Positions 42,464 to 53,959 of a stretch of 64,000 bases of DNA are shown one piece after another. The position numbers were made by a program, and so were the translations under genes. The notes below the pieces were generated by a model. That model did not search any database, was not told the origin of the DNA, and saw only the letters and a list, made by a program, of their open reading frames with translations. This DNA is from Lelliottia sp. JS-SCA-14. GTDB lineage: Bacteria > Pseudomonadota > Gammaproteobacteria > Enterobacterales > Enterobacteriaceae. The stretch is taken from contig NZ_CP141606.1 in NCBI RefSeq assembly GCF_035593345.1, positions 4,216,001 through 4,280,000 of the forward strand, given 5' to 3'. Positions within the stretch are counted from its first letter, which is position 1; each line of letters opens with the position of its first letter.

Positions 42464-42683
42464 GAGCTTTACTCCCTGATGTCGATAATCCCGTTATTTT
42501 GCCATATCCGGCAGCCATCGTAGCGGCGTAAATCAACAAACCGTATTGCGACGTCATTGATTATTGGTGTCATCAATACGCCATTAACTGCCTTAAATCA
42601 AAAATTGTCGCGTGGAGGTTAATTAAACTCCCCGTTCGTTAACAATTTTGTGCCCTCTGGGGCAGCGAACGTCAGGATAAATT
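42464..42683. promoter_or_regulatory. ubiT-ubiUV divergent promoter region
   Basis: 220 bases. An inverted repeat ATTGAT (42556-42561) / ATCAAT (42572-42577) with a 10-base gap and a separate TTGAT half-site (minus strand of ATCAA at 42598-42602) are present. These recall FNR half-sites but not a full TTGAT-N4-ATCAA, so Fnr control is only suggested. Confidence 0.4.
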
Positions 42684-43679
42684 ATGGAGCTGCTCTGTCC
42701 AGCCGGAAACCTTCCGGCACTTAAGGCGGCCATCGAAAATGGCGCCGACGCGGTCTATATCGGTCTGAAAGATGACACCAACGCCCGCCATTTTGCTGGT
42801 CTGAACTTCACGGAGAAAAAGCTTCAGGAAGCGGTTAACTTCGTCCATCAGCACCGCCGCAAATTACATATCGCCATCAACACCTTCGCCCATCCCGATG
42901 GCTATGCGCGCTGGCAGCGCGCGGTGGATATGGCAGCCCAGCTTGGGGCAGACGCCTTGATTCTGGCCGACCTCGCTATGCTGGAGTATGCCGCAGAACG
43001 CTATCCGCATATTGAGCGCCATGTCTCTGTTCAGGCTTCGGCCACCAATGAAGAGGCCGTGCGTTTCTATCACCGCCACTTCGACGTCGCCCGCGTGGTG
43101 TTGCCGCGCGTGCTCTCTATTCATCAGGTTAAGCAACTGGCGCGGGTCTCGCCAGTTCCCCTGGAAGTTTTTGCGTTTGGCAGTCTATGCATCATGGCGG
43201 AAGGCCGCTGCTATCTGTCGTCCTATCTGACAGGCGAATCGCCGAATACCGTCGGGGCCTGCTCCCCTGCCCGCTTTGTGCGCTGGCAGCAGACGCCGCA
43301 AGGGCTGGAGTCGCGCCTGAACGACGTGCTGATCGATCGCTATCAGGACGGGGAAAATGCCGGTTATCCGACGCTGTGCAAAGGCCGCTATCTGGTCGAC
43401 GGTGAGCGGTATCACGCTCTCGAAGAGCCGACCAGCCTGAACACCCTGGAGCTGCTGCCAGAACTGCTGGCGGCGAATATCGCCTCGGTGAAAATCGAAG
43501 GCCGCCAGCGCAGCCCGGCGTACGTCAGCCAGGTCGCCAAAGTGTGGCGTCAGGCGATTGACCGCTGCATGGCCGATCCGCAGAACTATGCGCCACAACC
43601 GGCCTGGATGGACACTCTGGGCGCAATGTCCGAAGGCACGCAAACCACGCTTGGCGCATATCACCGTAAATGGCAGTGA
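42684..43679 (+). CDS. ubiU: O2-independent ubiquinone hydroxylation protein UbiU
   Basis: 331 residues of peptidase family U32. The Fe-S cysteines are visible in SLCIMAEGRCYLSSYL, TVGACSPARF and YPTLCKGRYLV. With UbiV it forms a heterodimer that hydroxylates the ubiquinone ring without oxygen. Followed 8 bases later by ubiV. Confidence 0.96.
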   Translation: MELLCPAGNLPALKAAIENGADAVYIGLKDDTNARHFAGLNFTEKKLQEAVNFVHQHRRKLHIAINTFAHPDGYARWQRAVDMAAQLGADALILADLAMLEYAAERYPHIERHVSVQASATNEEAVRFYHRHFDVARVVLPRVLSIHQVKQLARVSPVPLEVFAFGSLCIMAEGRCYLSSYLTGESPNTVGACSPARFVRWQQTPQGLESRLNDVLIDRYQDGENAGYPTLCKGRYLVDGERYHALEEPTSLNTLELLPELLAANIASVKIEGRQRSPAYVSQVAKVWRQAIDRCMADPQNYAPQPAWMDTLGAMSEGTQTTLGAYHRKWQ

Positions 43680-43687
43680 GATAACTC

Positions 43688-44566
43688 ATGAAATATTCAT
43701 TAGGACCGGTGCTCTACTACTGGTCAAAAGAGACGCTGGAAGATTTTTACCAGCAGGCGGCGGGCAGCAGCGCCGATACGATTTATCTCGGCGAATCCGT
43801 GTGCAGCAAGCGTCGTGCAACCAAAGTGGGCGACTGGCTGGATATGGCGAAAACCCTTGCGGGCAGCGGCAAGCAGGTGGTGCTGTCGACGCTGGCGCTG
43901 GTGCAGGCGTCGTCTGAGCTGGGCGAGATTAAGCGCTACGTCGATAACGGCGATTTTCTGCTGGAAGCGAGCGATCTTGGCGTGGTGAATATGTGCGCCG
44001 AACGTAAGCTGCCGTTTGTCGCCGGGCACGCGCTCAACTGCTACAACGCCGTGACGCTGCGCCTGCTGTTGAAACAGGGGATGACGCGCTGGTGTATGCC
44101 GGTGGAACTGTCCCGCGACTGGCTGGTCAATCTGCTGAATCAGTGCCAAGAGCTGGGCATCCGCGACCAGTTTGAAGTAGAAGTCCTGAGCTACGGGCAT
44201 CTGCCGCTGGCCTACTCCGCGCGCTGCTTTACCGCCCGCTCGGAAGATCGCCCGAAAGACGAGTGCGAAACCTGCTGCATCAAGTATCCCAACGGCCGCA
44301 ATATGCTGTCGCAGGAGAACCAACAGGTGTTTGTGCTGAACGGCATTCAGACCATGAGCGGATATGTTTACAACCTCGGCAACGAGCTGACGTCGATGCA
44401 GGGCGTGGTGGATATGGTGCGTCTGTCGCCATTAGACACTGACGTCTTTGCGATGCTGGATGCGTTTCGCGCCAACGAAAATGGCACCGCGCCATTGCCG
44501 CTGAAGGCCAACAGTGACTGCAACGGTTACTGGAGACGCGTGGCAGGGCTGGAGCTGCAGGCCTAA
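43688..44566 (+). CDS. ubiV: O2-independent ubiquinone hydroxylation protein UbiV
   Basis: 292 residues of the U32 family; cysteines in LGESVCSKRRATK and in SARCFTARS...DECETCCIKYPNG fit the [4Fe-4S] ligands of E. coli UbiV. It is the partner of UbiU for anaerobic ubiquinone synthesis. Confidence 0.96.
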   Translation: MKYSLGPVLYYWSKETLEDFYQQAAGSSADTIYLGESVCSKRRATKVGDWLDMAKTLAGSGKQVVLSTLALVQASSELGEIKRYVDNGDFLLEASDLGVVNMCAERKLPFVAGHALNCYNAVTLRLLLKQGMTRWCMPVELSRDWLVNLLNQCQELGIRDQFEVEVLSYGHLPLAYSARCFTARSEDRPKDECETCCIKYPNGRNMLSQENQQVFVLNGIQTMSGYVYNLGNELTSMQGVVDMVRLSPLDTDVFAMLDAFRANENGTAPLPLKANSDCNGYWRRVAGLELQA

Positions 44567-44645
44567 AAAAAGCTCACTTTGTTAACAACAAGGGTTAATT
44601 TTTAATGCACTATTAAAAGATATGCCGTCGACAAAGTGAGCTGTT

Positions 44646-45653
44646 ATGACTGATAAATCCATTCTCTTTTCGGTGCTCGATCTGGCGCCGATCCCAGAAG
44701 GCTCCTCTGCGCGAGAAGCCTTTTCTCACTCTCTGGATCTCGCCCGTCTCGCGGAACAGCGCGGATATCATCGCTACTGGCTGGCGGAGCATCACAACAT
44801 GGTTGGCATCGCCAGCGCCGCGACCTCGGTTCTGATTGGCTATCTGGCCGCGAATACTACCACCCTTCATCTCGGCTCGGGCGGCGTGATGCTGCCGAAC
44901 CACTCCCCGCTGGTGATTGCCGAGCAGTTTGGCACGCTGAATACCCTTTATCCGGGGCGTATTGATTTAGGGCTTGGCCGTGCGCCGGGCAGCGATCAGC
45001 CGACCATGCGCGCGCTGCGTCGCCATATGAGCGGCGATATTGATAACTTCCCACGCGATGTGGCGGAGCTGGTGGACTGGTTCGATGCGCGCGATCCAAA
45101 TCCACAGGTGCGTCCGGTTCCTGGCTATGGTGAGAAGATACCGGTGTGGCTGTTAGGTTCAAGCCTCTACAGCGCACAGCTGGCGGCGCAGCTCGGCCTG
45201 CCGTTTGCGTTCGCCTCCCACTTCGCCCCGGATATGTTGCATCAGGCGCTGCATCTTTATCGCACTAACTTCAAGCCGTCAGAGCGGCTGGAGAAACCGC
45301 ACGCGATGGTGTGCATCAATATCATTGCCGCCGACAGCAACCGCGATGCGGAATTCCTGTTCACCTCGATGCAGCAGGCCTTCGCCAAACTGCGTCGGGG
45401 CGAAAGCGGGCAGTTGCCGCCACCGGTGGAGAATATGCATCAGCTGTGGTCAGCGTCGGAACAGTACGGCGTTCAGCAGGCGCTGAGCATGTCTCTGGTG
45501 GGCGATAAAGCGAAAGTGCGTCACGGTCTGGAGGCAGTGCTGCGTGAAACGCAGGCCGATGAGATTATGGTTAACGGGCAGATTTTCGATCACCAGGCGC
45601 GTTTGCATTCGTTTGATCTGGCGATGCAGGTGAAAGAGGAGTTGTTAGGGTAA
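44646..45653 (+). CDS. yhbW: Luciferase-like monooxygenase YhbW
   Basis: 335 residues, LLM flavin-dependent family: [61 protein letters not shown] and flavin-reductase dependence are family inference; substrate unknown. It has its own AT-rich upstream region after ubiV and ends at a REP element. Confidence 0.93.
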   Translation: MTDKSILFSVLDLAPIPEGSSAREAFSHSLDLARLAEQRGYHRYWLAEHHNMVGIASAATSVLIGYLAANTTTLHLGSGGVMLPNHSPLVIAEQFGTLNTLYPGRIDLGLGRAPGSDQPTMRALRRHMSGDIDNFPRDVAELVDWFDARDPNPQVRPVPGYGEKIPVWLLGSSLYSAQLAAQLGLPFAFASHFAPDMLHQALHLYRTNFKPSERLEKPHAMVCINIIAADSNRDAEFLFTSMQQAFAKLRRGESGQLPPPVENMHQLWSASEQYGVQQALSMSLVGDKAKVRHGLEAVLRETQADEIMVNGQIFDHQARLHSFDLAMQVKEELLG

Positions 45654-45658
45654 TTTTG

Positions 45659-45690
45659 TGCCCGGTGGCGCTGCGCTCACCGGGCCTACA
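45659..45690. repeat. REP-like element between yhbW and mtr
   Basis: TGCCCGGTGGCGCTGCGCTCACCGGGCCTACA palindrome, the same family as at 17921-17950 and 61185-61252. It lies between two convergent genes. Confidence 0.8.
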
Positions 45691-45721
45691 AATTTATGCT
45701 GCCGCCATCCGGCAAAGCGTT

Positions 45722-46966
45722 TTACTGATACACCGGCAACAAATCAAAGCTCGACAGAATATGCACCAGCGCGTTGCCCACGCCGAACACCAGAATCAGC
45801 GCAATCATCGGCTTGCCGCCCCAGACGCGGAATTTTGGGCTGCCGAAGCGTTTACGTGATTTGCGCGCCAGCAGCGCCGGAACAATCGCCGCCCAGATGG
45901 TCGCCGCCAGACCCGCATACCCGATGGCATACAGGAAACCGTTAGGCCACAGCAGGCCACCAATAATCGGCGGCAGGAAGGTCAGCAGCGCGGTTTTCAG
46001 ACGGCCCATCGCGGAATCATCAAAGCCAAACAGATCCGCCAGGTAGTCGAACAGGCCCAACGTCACGCCGAGGAACGAACTCGCCACCGCAAAATTTGAG
46101 AACACCACCAGGAGCAGATCCAGACTGCGGCTGTTCAGCACGCCACTCAGCGCCTGCACCAGCACATCAATGTTTCCGCCCTTCTGAGCAATGCCGATAA
46201 ATTCCGGACGCGGGATGTTGCCCATCGTCCCCAGCAGCCAAATCACATACAGGCCCAGCGCCAGCAGCGTACCGTAAACCAGGCAGCGAATGATGGTGCG
46301 CGGATCTTTGCCGTAATACTTCATCAGGCTCGGGACGTTGCCGTGATAGCCAAACGACGCCAGACAGAATGGCAGCGTCATCAGGAGATATGGCGAGTAC
46401 GACGCGTGAGTTTCCGTAACGTTAAACAGGGTCGCGGGCGTGACGTGCCCCAGCAGGCTGCCGAAAGTGAGGAAGAAAGTAATCACCTTTGCGCCGAGCA
46501 CGATAGCCGTCATGCGACTCACCGCTTTGGTGCTCATCCAGACGATAAAGGCTACTGCCAGGGCGAAGACTAAACCGGCCATCCGTGCCGGAACGTTTAG
46601 CGACATTTCGGCAAACGTATGGTGCAGGATCGAACCGCTCGCCGAAATGTAGGCGTAGGTCAGGATGTAGAGCACGAAGGCAATCGAGATGCCATTCACC
46701 ACGTTCCAGCCTTTACCCAGCAGATCTTTGGTGATGGTGTCGAAGCTCGACCCGATACGGTAGTTCAGGTTGGCTTCGAGGATCATCAGCCCGGAGTGCA
46801 GCATGCAGAACCAGGTAAAGACCAGCGCCGCCAGCGACCAGAAGAACCACGCACCGGACATCACCACCGGCAGGGAAAACATCCCTGCGCCAATTATCGT
46901 CCCGCCGATGATCACCACGCCGCCGAGCAGCGACGGTGAAGTTTGTGTGGTGGTTAGTGTCGCCAT
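45722..46966 (-). CDS. mtr: Tryptophan-specific permease Mtr
   Basis: 414 residues from ATG 46966, as in E. coli; an ATG 8 codons further up is less likely. HAAAP family with [26 protein letters not shown] and about eleven spans. It imports L-tryptophan (and indole) with protons. It is likely repressed by TrpR and activated by TyrR through sites upstream. Confidence 0.96.
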   Translation of the reverse strand: MATLTTTQTSPSLLGGVVIIGGTIIGAGMFSLPVVMSGAWFFWSLAALVFTWFCMLHSGLMILEANLNYRIGSSFDTITKDLLGKGWNVVNGISIAFVLYILTYAYISASGSILHHTFAEMSLNVPARMAGLVFALAVAFIVWMSTKAVSRMTAIVLGAKVITFFLTFGSLLGHVTPATLFNVTETHASYSPYLLMTLPFCLASFGYHGNVPSLMKYYGKDPRTIIRCLVYGTLLALGLYVIWLLGTMGNIPRPEFIGIAQKGGNIDVLVQALSGVLNSRSLDLLLVVFSNFAVASSFLGVTLGLFDYLADLFGFDDSAMGRLKTALLTFLPPIIGGLLWPNGFLYAIGYAGLAATIWAAIVPALLARKSRKRFGSPKFRVWGGKPMIALILVFGVGNALVHILSSFDLLPVYQ

Positions 46967-47019
46967 ACAGCCCTTTCTCCAGTTAAACATTTTGCTACTG
47001 CATTTTAATGTGTCGCACT

Positions 47020-47036
47020 GTACCAGTACGATAGTA
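47020..47036 (-). promoter_or_regulatory. TrpR-like operator upstream of mtr
   Basis: GTACTATCGTACTGGTAC on the minus strand is a GTAC-containing near-palindrome at the place where E. coli mtr has its TrpR operator overlapping the promoter. The match to the CTAGT core is partial. Confidence 0.4.
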
Positions 47037-47045
47037 CAAATGGAA

Positions 47046-47077
47046 TAAAAAAAGCCCCGATAAAAAATATCGGGGCT
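47046..47077 (-). terminator. deaD terminator
   Basis: AGCCCCGATA (47053-47062) pairs with TATCGGGGCT (47068-47077). In the minus direction seven T residues follow the stem. Confidence 0.92.
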
Positions 47078-47110
47078 GTAATGATTACTTTACGCTATCA
47101 GGCGTGGCTA

Positions 47111-49042
47111 TTACGCGTCGCGACGACGGGTAGTGCCTTCTTCGCGACGTGGGCCGCGATTTTCGCGACGCTCACCGCTGAAGCGGCCTGCACCGGCTGG
47201 TGCTGCGCCATCACGACGAGGGCCACGACCGCCTTCACGACGCTCACCGCCACCGAAACGACGCTCGCCCGCAGGACGATCGCCTTCACGACGAGGACCA
47301 CGGTCCGGACGCGGCTGGGCATCGCCCATCAGCTGCATGTTCATCGGCTTGTTCAGGATGCGAGTGCGAGTAAAGTGCTGCAGAACTTCGCCCGGCATGC
47401 CTTTTGGCAGTTCGATAGTAGAGTGAGTACCGAACAGCTTGATGTTACCGATGTAACGGCTGCTGATGTCGCCTTCGTTAGCGATAGCGCCAACGATATG
47501 ACGAACTTCAACACCGTCATCACGGCCAACTTCAATGCGGTACAGTTCCATATCGCCTGCGTCACGACGCTCACGACGTGGACGGTCTTCACCGCTACGC
47601 TCTGGACGGTCGCCACGTGGGCCACGGTCATTGCGGTCGCCGCGTGGAGCACGATCGTTGCGATCGAAACGATCGTCACGGTCGCGGAATTCACGCTTAG
47701 GACGCATCGGTGCATCAGGTGGCACGATCAGAGCACGTTCGCCCTGGGCCATTTTCAGCAGCGCTGCAGCCAGAGTTTCGATGTCCAGCGCTTCGCCTTC
47801 CACGGTCGGCTGGATTTGCGCCAGCAGAGCACGGTACTGATCCAGATCGCTGCTTTCCAGCTGCTGCTGAACTTTCGCGGCGAATTTTTCCAGACGGCGT
47901 TTGCCCAGCAGGTCTGCGTTTGGCAGGTCTGCTTCTGGAATGGTCAGCTTCATGGTGCGTTCAATGTTACGCAGCAGACGACGCTCACGGTTCTCAACGA
48001 ACAGCAGAGCACGGCCAGCACGACCCGCACGACCGGTACGACCGATACGGTGAACGTAAGACTCGGAATCCATAGGGATATCGTAGTTCACAACCAGGCT
48101 GATACGTTCCACGTCCAGACCACGTGCTGCCACGTCGGTTGCAATCAGGATGTCCAGACGACCGTCTTTCAGACGCTCCAGAGTCTGCTCACGCAGGGAC
48201 TGGTTCATGTCGCCGTTCAGCGCTGCGCTGTTGTAGCCGCTACGTTCCAGAGCTTCAGCCACTTCCAGGGTCGCGTTTTTGGTACGTACGAAGATAATCG
48301 CCGCATCAAAATCTTCTGCTTCCAGGAAACGCACCAGCGCTTCGTTTTTACGCATTCCATGTACAGACCAGAATGTCTGGCTGATGTCCGGGCGAGTGGT
48401 CACGCTGGACTGGATGCGCACTTCCTGCGGATCCTTCATGAAACGACGGGTGATACGACGGATCGCTTCTGGCATGGTTGCAGAGAACAGAGCGGTCTGA
48501 TGACCTTCTGGGATCTGAGCCATGATGGTTTCTACGTCTTCGATGAAGCCCATGCGCAGCATTTCGTCAGCTTCATCCAGAACCAGACCGCTCAGTTTAG
48601 AGAGATCCAGAGTACCGCGTTTCAGGTGATCCAGCAGACGGCCAGGTGTACCGACAACAATCTGTGGACCCTGACGCAGGGCGCGTAACTGCACGTCATA
48701 ACGCTGGCCGCCGTAAAGGGCTACCACGTTCACGCCGCGCATATGTTTAGAGAATTCAGTCATCGCTTCCGCAACCTGAACAGCCAGTTCACGGGTCGGA
48801 GCGAGCACGAGGATCTGCGGAGCACGCAGTTCCGGATCAATGTTGTGCAGCAGTGGCAGCGAGAACGCTGCGGTCTTACCGCTACCAGTCTGGGCCATGC
48901 CCAGCACGTCACGACCAGAGAGCAGATGCGGGATGCATTCAGCCTGGATCGGAGATGGTTTTTCGTAACCCAGATCGTTAAGGGCTTCAAGGATAGTGGC
49001 CTTCAGGCCCAGATCTGCAAAAGTGGTTTCGAATTCAGCCAT
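47111..49042 (-). CDS. deaD: ATP-dependent DEAD-box RNA helicase DeaD (CsdA)
   Basis: 643 residues from ATG 49042, against 629 in E. coli. The helicase motifs are in order: [43 protein letters not shown], and [11 protein letters not shown]. After the core comes the RNA-binding DbpA-like domain ([27 protein letters not shown]), flanked by two Arg/Asp/Gly/Glu-rich low-complexity tracts at about 445-490 and 570-643. It unwinds RNA in 50S ribosome assembly and in cold-shock mRNA decay. Its start lies inside the leader peptide yrbN. A 535-codon antisense frame is only a shadow. Confidence 0.97.
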   Translation of the reverse strand: MAEFETTFADLGLKATILEALNDLGYEKPSPIQAECIPHLLSGRDVLGMAQTGSGKTAAFSLPLLHNIDPELRAPQILVLAPTRELAVQVAEAMTEFSKHMRGVNVVALYGGQRYDVQLRALRQGPQIVVGTPGRLLDHLKRGTLDLSKLSGLVLDEADEMLRMGFIEDVETIMAQIPEGHQTALFSATMPEAIRRITRRFMKDPQEVRIQSSVTTRPDISQTFWSVHGMRKNEALVRFLEAEDFDAAIIFVRTKNATLEVAEALERSGYNSAALNGDMNQSLREQTLERLKDGRLDILIATDVAARGLDVERISLVVNYDIPMDSESYVHRIGRTGRAGRAGRALLFVENRERRLLRNIERTMKLTIPEADLPNADLLGKRRLEKFAAKVQQQLESSDLDQYRALLAQIQPTVEGEALDIETLAAALLKMAQGERALIVPPDAPMRPKREFRDRDDRFDRNDRAPRGDRNDRGPRGDRPERSGEDRPRRERRDAGDMELYRIEVGRDDGVEVRHIVGAIANEGDISSRYIGNIKLFGTHSTIELPKGMPGEVLQHFTRTRILNKPMNMQLMGDAQPRPDRGPRREGDRPAGERRFGGGERREGGRGPRRDGAAPAGAGRFSGERRENRGPRREEGTTRRRDA

Positions 49043-49115
49043 GTAGTACAAGTGCCTCGATATTAATGGCGGCCAGTCTACATAACTCGTCGTGAAAATG
49101 ATTAGCAATTTTCAT
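49035..49115 (-). CDS. yrbN: Leader peptide YrbN
   Basis: A 26-codon frame beginning [11 protein letters not shown] and ending EALVLHG, which I recognise as E. coli YrbN. The stop (TGA, 49035-49037) overlaps the deaD start by 8 bases (CATGGCTGA). Ribosomes finishing yrbN would be placed on deaD, so it probably couples nlpI-side transcription and cold-shock control to deaD translation. It is too short for usual gene finders. Confidence 0.85.
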   Translation of the reverse strand: MKIANHFHDELCRLAAINIEALVLHG

Positions 49116-49224
49116 TGAAAAGTGTGAACCGGCTCAAAGTAGGTGTATTGACGAACAACAACGCCCTCACCAGTTAAGGTGATGGCAATCAAAAAATGAT
49201 TACGGGCTGAAGTGGTGACGTCAG

Positions 49225-50109
49225 CTATTGCTGGTCCGATTCTGCCAGGTCGTCTTGCTCCTGGCCCAAGAGCGATAATTCCAACAATGCATAACGGTGC
49301 TCAACGAAGTTGTGGACGTTGTTAGCAACCGCTAATTTGAACAGTGCCGTGGCGCTGTCCTTATCCCCCAGACTTAGGTAGTACTTACCTAAATAGAAGT
49401 TGGTTTCACTGAGATGCTCAGCGAGCGAGGTGTTATCCGTTGCGTCCGCCTTGAGCCTATCCATCAGCGTTGCTTCGCTAATGTTGCCCAGGTAGAACTC
49501 GACAATGTTCCATCCCCATTGTTCCTTGTCCGATTTCTCGAAACGTTGCTTTAACGTCTCTTTCGCCTGCTTCTCATCGAGCTTCTGCTCAACGATGTAA
49601 AGCCACAGGACGCGGAAAGGATCATTAGGATCGTCTTGATAAAACGCCAGCAGATCATCTTGCGCTAACTTGTCACGACCGCCGTAATACAGGGCGATAC
49701 CGCGATTCAAGTGCGCGTAGTTGTAAGTTGGATCAAGCTCAAGTACAGAATCAAACGCTTCATAGGCAGCATCAAAATTGCCTGCCTGCGTTAAATATAT
49801 GCCTAAGTAATTGAATACTTCAGGCATATCAGGTCGGATTGCCAGCGCTTGTGAAAAATCATTTCGCGCTAGTGCCCTCAGACCGAGACTATCATACAAC
49901 ACTCCGCGCTCATATAAAAGCTGTGCGCGTTCATCATCGGTTAAAGCCCGACTGGCAAGAATTTGTTCCATGCGTGCCAGAATCACTTCCTGCTGCAAAG
50001 TCGGTTGCAATGGCACTGCGAGGACTTCGCTCTTACGCCAGGCAGAGTTGCTGCATCCTGCCAGCGTTAAAGCTGTCGCAACGAAACACCAGCGCAAAAA
50101 AGGCTTCAT
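49225..50109 (-). CDS. nlpI: TPR lipoprotein NlpI
   Basis: 294 residues, equal to E. coli. Lipobox LAGC with Cys19; TPR repeats follow at about 60-170 ([47 protein letters not shown]). Outer-membrane adaptor that delivers the endopeptidase MepS to the protease Prc and scaffolds wall hydrolases. It lies between pnp and deaD on the same strand. Confidence 0.96.
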   Translation of the reverse strand: MKPFLRWCFVATALTLAGCSNSAWRKSEVLAVPLQPTLQQEVILARMEQILASRALTDDERAQLLYERGVLYDSLGLRALARNDFSQALAIRPDMPEVFNYLGIYLTQAGNFDAAYEAFDSVLELDPTYNYAHLNRGIALYYGGRDKLAQDDLLAFYQDDPNDPFRVLWLYIVEQKLDEKQAKETLKQRFEKSDKEQWGWNIVEFYLGNISEATLMDRLKADATDNTSLAEHLSETNFYLGKYYLSLGDKDSATALFKLAVANNVHNFVEHRYALLELSLLGQEQDDLAESDQQ

Positions 50110-50185
50110 TTCCCACTCCCGAAGACAACTATTGGATGAACGTCCTGTCCCCCGGCTGCTAACAAGGCGTCCTGCCTGATAATAC

Positions 50186-50207
50186 GCCCTCCGCCAAAGC
50201 GGAGGGC
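50186..50207 (-). terminator. Hairpin after pnp
   Basis: GCCCTCCGC-CAAA-GCGGAGGGC just past the pnp stop. There is no T-run, so it probably protects the 3' end or gives partial termination before nlpI. Confidence 0.55.
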
Positions 50208-50217
50208 AAATGCAACC

Positions 50218-52353
50218 TTACTCGCCTTGTTCTGCGGCCGGGGCTTCCGGCGCGGCAGCAGGCTGAGACTGCTCGGTTGCTTCTTTAATGCTCAGACGGA
50301 TACGGCCCTGGCGGTCAACTTCCAGAACTTTAACCGGTACTTCCTGGTTCATCTGCAGGTAATCGGTCACTTTCTCAACGCGCTTGTCAGCGATCTGAGA
50401 GATGTGAACCAGACCTTCTTTACCGCCACCGATGGCAACGAACGCGCCAAAGTCAACGATACGGGTCACTTTACCATTGTAGATGCGACCCACTTCGATT
50501 TCTGCAGTGATCTCTTCGATACGACGAATCGCGAATTTCGCTTTTTCGCCGTCGGTCGCTGCGATCTTCACGGTACCGTCATCTTCGATTTCGATGGTGG
50601 TGCCGGTCTCTTCAGTCAGAGCACGGATCACAGAACCGCCTTTACCGATCACGTCTTTGATCTTGTCTGGGCTGATCTTGATCGTGTGGATACGCGGTGC
50701 GAACTGAGAGATGTCGCCGCGCGGCGCGTTGATCGCCTGTTCCATCACGCCCAGGATGTGCAGACGCGCACCTTTAGCCTGGTTCAGAGCAACCTGCATG
50801 ATCTCTTTGGTGATACCTTCAATTTTGATATCCATCTGCAGCGCAGAGATACCTTCGCGGGAACCCGCTACTTTGAAGTCCATATCGCCCAGGTGATCTT
50901 CGTCGCCCAGAATGTCAGACAGAACAACAAAGTTGTCGCCTTCTTTCACCAGGCCCATTGCGATACCCGCAACAGCGGCTTTGATTGGCACGCCTGCATC
51001 CATCAGAGCCAGGGAAGCGCCACACACGGAAGCCATGGAAGAAGAACCGTTAGATTCGGTGATTTCAGAAACCACACGAACGGTGTACGGGAATTTGTCA
51101 GCTTCCGGCATAACCGCCAGCACGCCGCGCTTCGCCAGACGACCGTGACCAATTTCACGACGCTTAGGCGAGCCAACCATACCGGTTTCGCCTACGGAGT
51201 ACGGAGGGAAGTTGTAGTGGAACAGGAAGCTGTCAGTGCGCTCGCCCATCAGTTCGTCAATGTTCTGCGCGTCACGTGCGGTACCCAGAGTGGCTGTTAC
51301 CAGCGCCTGAGTTTCGCCACGGGTGAACAGTGCGGAACCGTGAGTACGTGGCAGAACGCCGGTACGCACATCCAGACCACGGATCATGTCTTTTTCGCGG
51401 CCATCGATACGCGGTTCGCCAGCCAGAACGCGGCTACGTACAGCATTTTTCTCGATAGCGTGCAGGATTTCGCTCAGCTCGTTCGCGTCCAGAGATTCAT
51501 CTTCAGCAACCAGCGTAGCGATGGTTTCGGATTTGATGACGTCAATCTGAGCGTAACGCTCTTGTTTGTCAGTGATGCGGTATGCATCACTCAGACGAGC
51601 TTCTGCCAGTGCAGCAACGCGCGCGTTCAGCGCTTCGTTCACGGCTTCTGGCTGCCAGTCCCAACGTGGTTTACCGGCTTCTTTCACCAGATCGTTGATG
51701 TTCTGGATAACAATCTGCTGCTGCTCGTGGCCAAACACCACCGCGCCCAGCATCTGGTCTTCGCTCAGCAGTTCTGCTTCGGATTCAACCATCAGTACCG
51801 CAGCTTCGGTACCGGCAACAACCAGGTCCAGCTTACTTTCTTTCAGCTCATCCTGAGTCGGGTTCAGTACGTACTGGTCGTTGATGTAACCGACGCGAGC
51901 AGAACCGATAGGACCGTTGAATGGAATACCTGACAGGGACAGTGCAGCGGATGCACCGATCATCGCTACGATGTCCGGGTTAACCTGTGGGTTAACGGAA
52001 ACAACGGTCGCAATAACCTGAACTTCGTTAACGAAGCCTTCCGGGAACAGCGGACGAACAGGGCGGTCAATCAGACGCGCAATCAGGGTTTCGCCTTCGC
52101 TTGGACGGCCTTCACGACGGAAGAAGCCACCCGGGATTTTACCAGCAGCGTAAGTACGCTCCTGATAGTTAACGGTCAGCGGGAAAAAGTCCTGACCTGG
52201 TTTAGCTTTTTTCTGGCCAACAACGGTCACGAATACCGCAGTGTCATCCATGCTTACCATAACGGCAGCAGTAGCCTGACGTGCCATCATGCCGGTTTCC
52301 AGAGTGACGGTATGCTGACCATACTGGAATTTACGAACGATCGGATTCAGCAA
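50218..52353 (-). CDS. pnp: Polynucleotide phosphorylase
   Basis: 711 residues from TTG 52353, preceded by AAGGA at good spacing; this rare start gives [13 protein letters not shown], the exact E. coli N-terminus. Two RNase PH domains, a KH domain ([20 protein letters not shown]) and an S1 domain ([34 protein letters not shown]). It degrades RNA 3' to 5' by phosphorolysis and is a degradosome subunit. Expression is autocontrolled through the leader hairpin at 52377-52401. Confidence 0.97.
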   Translation of the reverse strand: MLNPIVRKFQYGQHTVTLETGMMARQATAAVMVSMDDTAVFVTVVGQKKAKPGQDFFPLTVNYQERTYAAGKIPGGFFRREGRPSEGETLIARLIDRPVRPLFPEGFVNEVQVIATVVSVNPQVNPDIVAMIGASAALSLSGIPFNGPIGSARVGYINDQYVLNPTQDELKESKLDLVVAGTEAAVLMVESEAELLSEDQMLGAVVFGHEQQQIVIQNINDLVKEAGKPRWDWQPEAVNEALNARVAALAEARLSDAYRITDKQERYAQIDVIKSETIATLVAEDESLDANELSEILHAIEKNAVRSRVLAGEPRIDGREKDMIRGLDVRTGVLPRTHGSALFTRGETQALVTATLGTARDAQNIDELMGERTDSFLFHYNFPPYSVGETGMVGSPKRREIGHGRLAKRGVLAVMPEADKFPYTVRVVSEITESNGSSSMASVCGASLALMDAGVPIKAAVAGIAMGLVKEGDNFVVLSDILGDEDHLGDMDFKVAGSREGISALQMDIKIEGITKEIMQVALNQAKGARLHILGVMEQAINAPRGDISQFAPRIHTIKISPDKIKDVIGKGGSVIRALTEETGTTIEIEDDGTVKIAATDGEKAKFAIRRIEEITAEIEVGRIYNGKVTRIVDFGAFVAIGGGKEGLVHISQIADKRVEKVTDYLQMNQEVPVKVLEVDRQGRIRLSIKEATEQSQPAAAPEAPAAEQGE

Positions 52354-52376
52354 AATTCTGTCCTTTCTTAATGAAT

Positions 52377-52401
52377 GACAGCACACCTTCGGTGTGCTGT
52401 C
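52377..52401 (-). promoter_or_regulatory. pnp leader hairpin (RNase III target)
   Basis: GACAGCACACC-TTC-GGTGTGCTGTC forms an 11-bp stem 24 bases upstream of the pnp start codon. It matches the position and form of the RNase III-cut stem-loop through which PNPase represses its own mRNA in E. coli. Confidence 0.8.
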
Positions 52402-52551
52402 GATTTAACCCGACCTTCTTCGCATCCTCGCGACTAATGACAACCGACACCCCCATGGGTGAAGCCTCTCATTAGCCGCGCGAACCTCTGCAATGAAGAT
52501 CATTTATAGCAACAATACAATAGTTTCCAGTGAATTGCTGCCGTCTGGTTG

Positions 52552-52578
52552 AAAAAAGGGGCCATTAGGCCCCTTTTT
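52552..52578 (-). terminator. rpsO terminator
   Basis: AAAAAGGGGCC-ATTA-GGCCCCTTTTT, with a T-run on the minus strand, 17 bases past the rpsO stop. Partial read-through would feed pnp as in E. coli. Confidence 0.92.
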
Positions 52579-52594
52579 CTGAAACTCGCAAGAC

Positions 52595-52909
<315 letters not shown>

Positions 52910-52971
52910 TCAGCAACCCCAGTTTACGCCCCGCAGATTGTTAAACAATTTACCAGGCGTTAAGCGGCGAT

Positions 52972-53000
52972 ATTCTACCCGTCTCCCCTGCTTATCGCAA
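52972..53000 (-). promoter_or_regulatory. rpsO promoter
   Basis: Minus-strand TTGCGA (52995-53000) and TAGAAT (52972-52977) with a 17-base spacer, about 108 bases before the rpsO start codon. It gives rpsO its own transcript behind truB. Confidence 0.75.
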
Positions 53001-53014
53001 GGCAAGTAAATATC

Positions 53015-53959
53015 TTAAAGGGGATATTCAACCACCAGGCGACGCGGTGCGACACGGCCTTCGTCGTCGATTTCACCCATTCCGATGAACTTGTTTTCTT
53101 CGCCTTCCGTCACGCGAACCAGCCCGGTATGCGGGGTATCTGTCGTGCGAACCGGATTGCCGTTTTTAAAGTAAACGGATGACGTTAATGGCAAATTCAC
53201 GATCGGGAAATCAGCGGCCGGGCTGTCCATTGGCATCAGCAGCGGATCGAGCAGATCGGCCGGGGAGATCCCCTGCTCTTCTGCCTGTTTGACCAACGCA
53301 CGCAGTTGCTCAAGCGTCACCATGCGTTCGACCGGATATTTGCTGACAGCCAGACGACGCAAGTAGATGACATGCGCGCCACAACCCAGCTTTTCACCCA
53401 GATCGTCAATGATGGTACGAATATAGGTCCCTTTCGAACAGTGAACTTCCAGCTCCAGTTCATCGCCTTCGTGACGAATGAACAGCAGCTCATAGACCGT
53501 GATCGGGCGCGCTTCACGCGGGACATCAATACCCTGACGCGCGTACTCGTAGAGCTTTTTACCCTGATACTTCAGCGCCGAATACATGGACGGCACCTGT
53601 AAGGTATCGCCACGGAAGCTTTCAAGCGCCGCCTGAAGCTGTTCGTCACTGAAGGTCACCGGACGCTCTTCGACAACCTGACCATCCGCATCGGAGGTAT
53701 CCGTGCGCTGACCCAGTTTTGCGATCACGCGATAACGCTTATCGGAATCGAGCAGGTACTGGGAAAACTTGGTTGCTTCGCCCAGACACACCGGCAGCAT
53801 GCCGGTCGCCAGCGGATCCAGCGCGCCGGTATGTCCGGCGCGGTTGGCGTTATAAAGACGCTTCACTTTTTGCAGCACGTCGTTACTGGATGCACCCTGA
53901 GGTTTATCCAGCAACAGCACGCCGTGCACGTCGCGACCGCGACGACGAGGACGACTCAT
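53015..53959 (-). CDS. truB: tRNA pseudouridine-55 synthase TruB
   Basis: 314 residues, E. coli length. Catalytic Asp48 lies in [13 protein letters not shown]; a C-terminal PUA-like part follows. It makes pseudouridine 55 in the T-loop of tRNAs. Its ATG overlaps the rbfA stop by one base (TGATG). Confidence 0.97.
   Translation of the reverse strand: MSRPRRRGRDVHGVLLLDKPQGASSNDVLQKVKRLYNANRAGHTGALDPLATGMLPVCLGEATKFSQYLLDSDKRYRVIAKLGQRTDTSDADGQVVEERPVTFSDEQLQAALESFRGDTLQVPSMYSALKYQGKKLYEYARQGIDVPREARPITVYELLFIRHEGDELELEVHCSKGTYIRTIIDDLGEKLGCGAHVIYLRRLAVSKYPVERMVTLEQLRALVKQAEEQGISPADLLDPLLMPMDSPAADFPIVNLPLTSSVYFKNGNPVRTTDTPHTGLVRVTEGEENKFIGMGEIDDEGRVAPRRLVVEYPL

Noticed and set aside
42556..42577. 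Full FNR site at the ubiT-ubiU region
   Set aside because: The half-sites are 10 bases apart rather than 4, so only a weak suggestion is kept.
47081..48688. 535-codon open frame opposite deaD
   Set aside because: Thr/Phe/Ala-rich low-complexity product antisense to the helicase; no ribosome site or known homologue.
50227..51933. 568-codon open frame opposite pnp
   Set aside because: Antisense shadow of PNPase with Phe/His-rich composition; the same effect is seen opposite nusA at 57285-58622.
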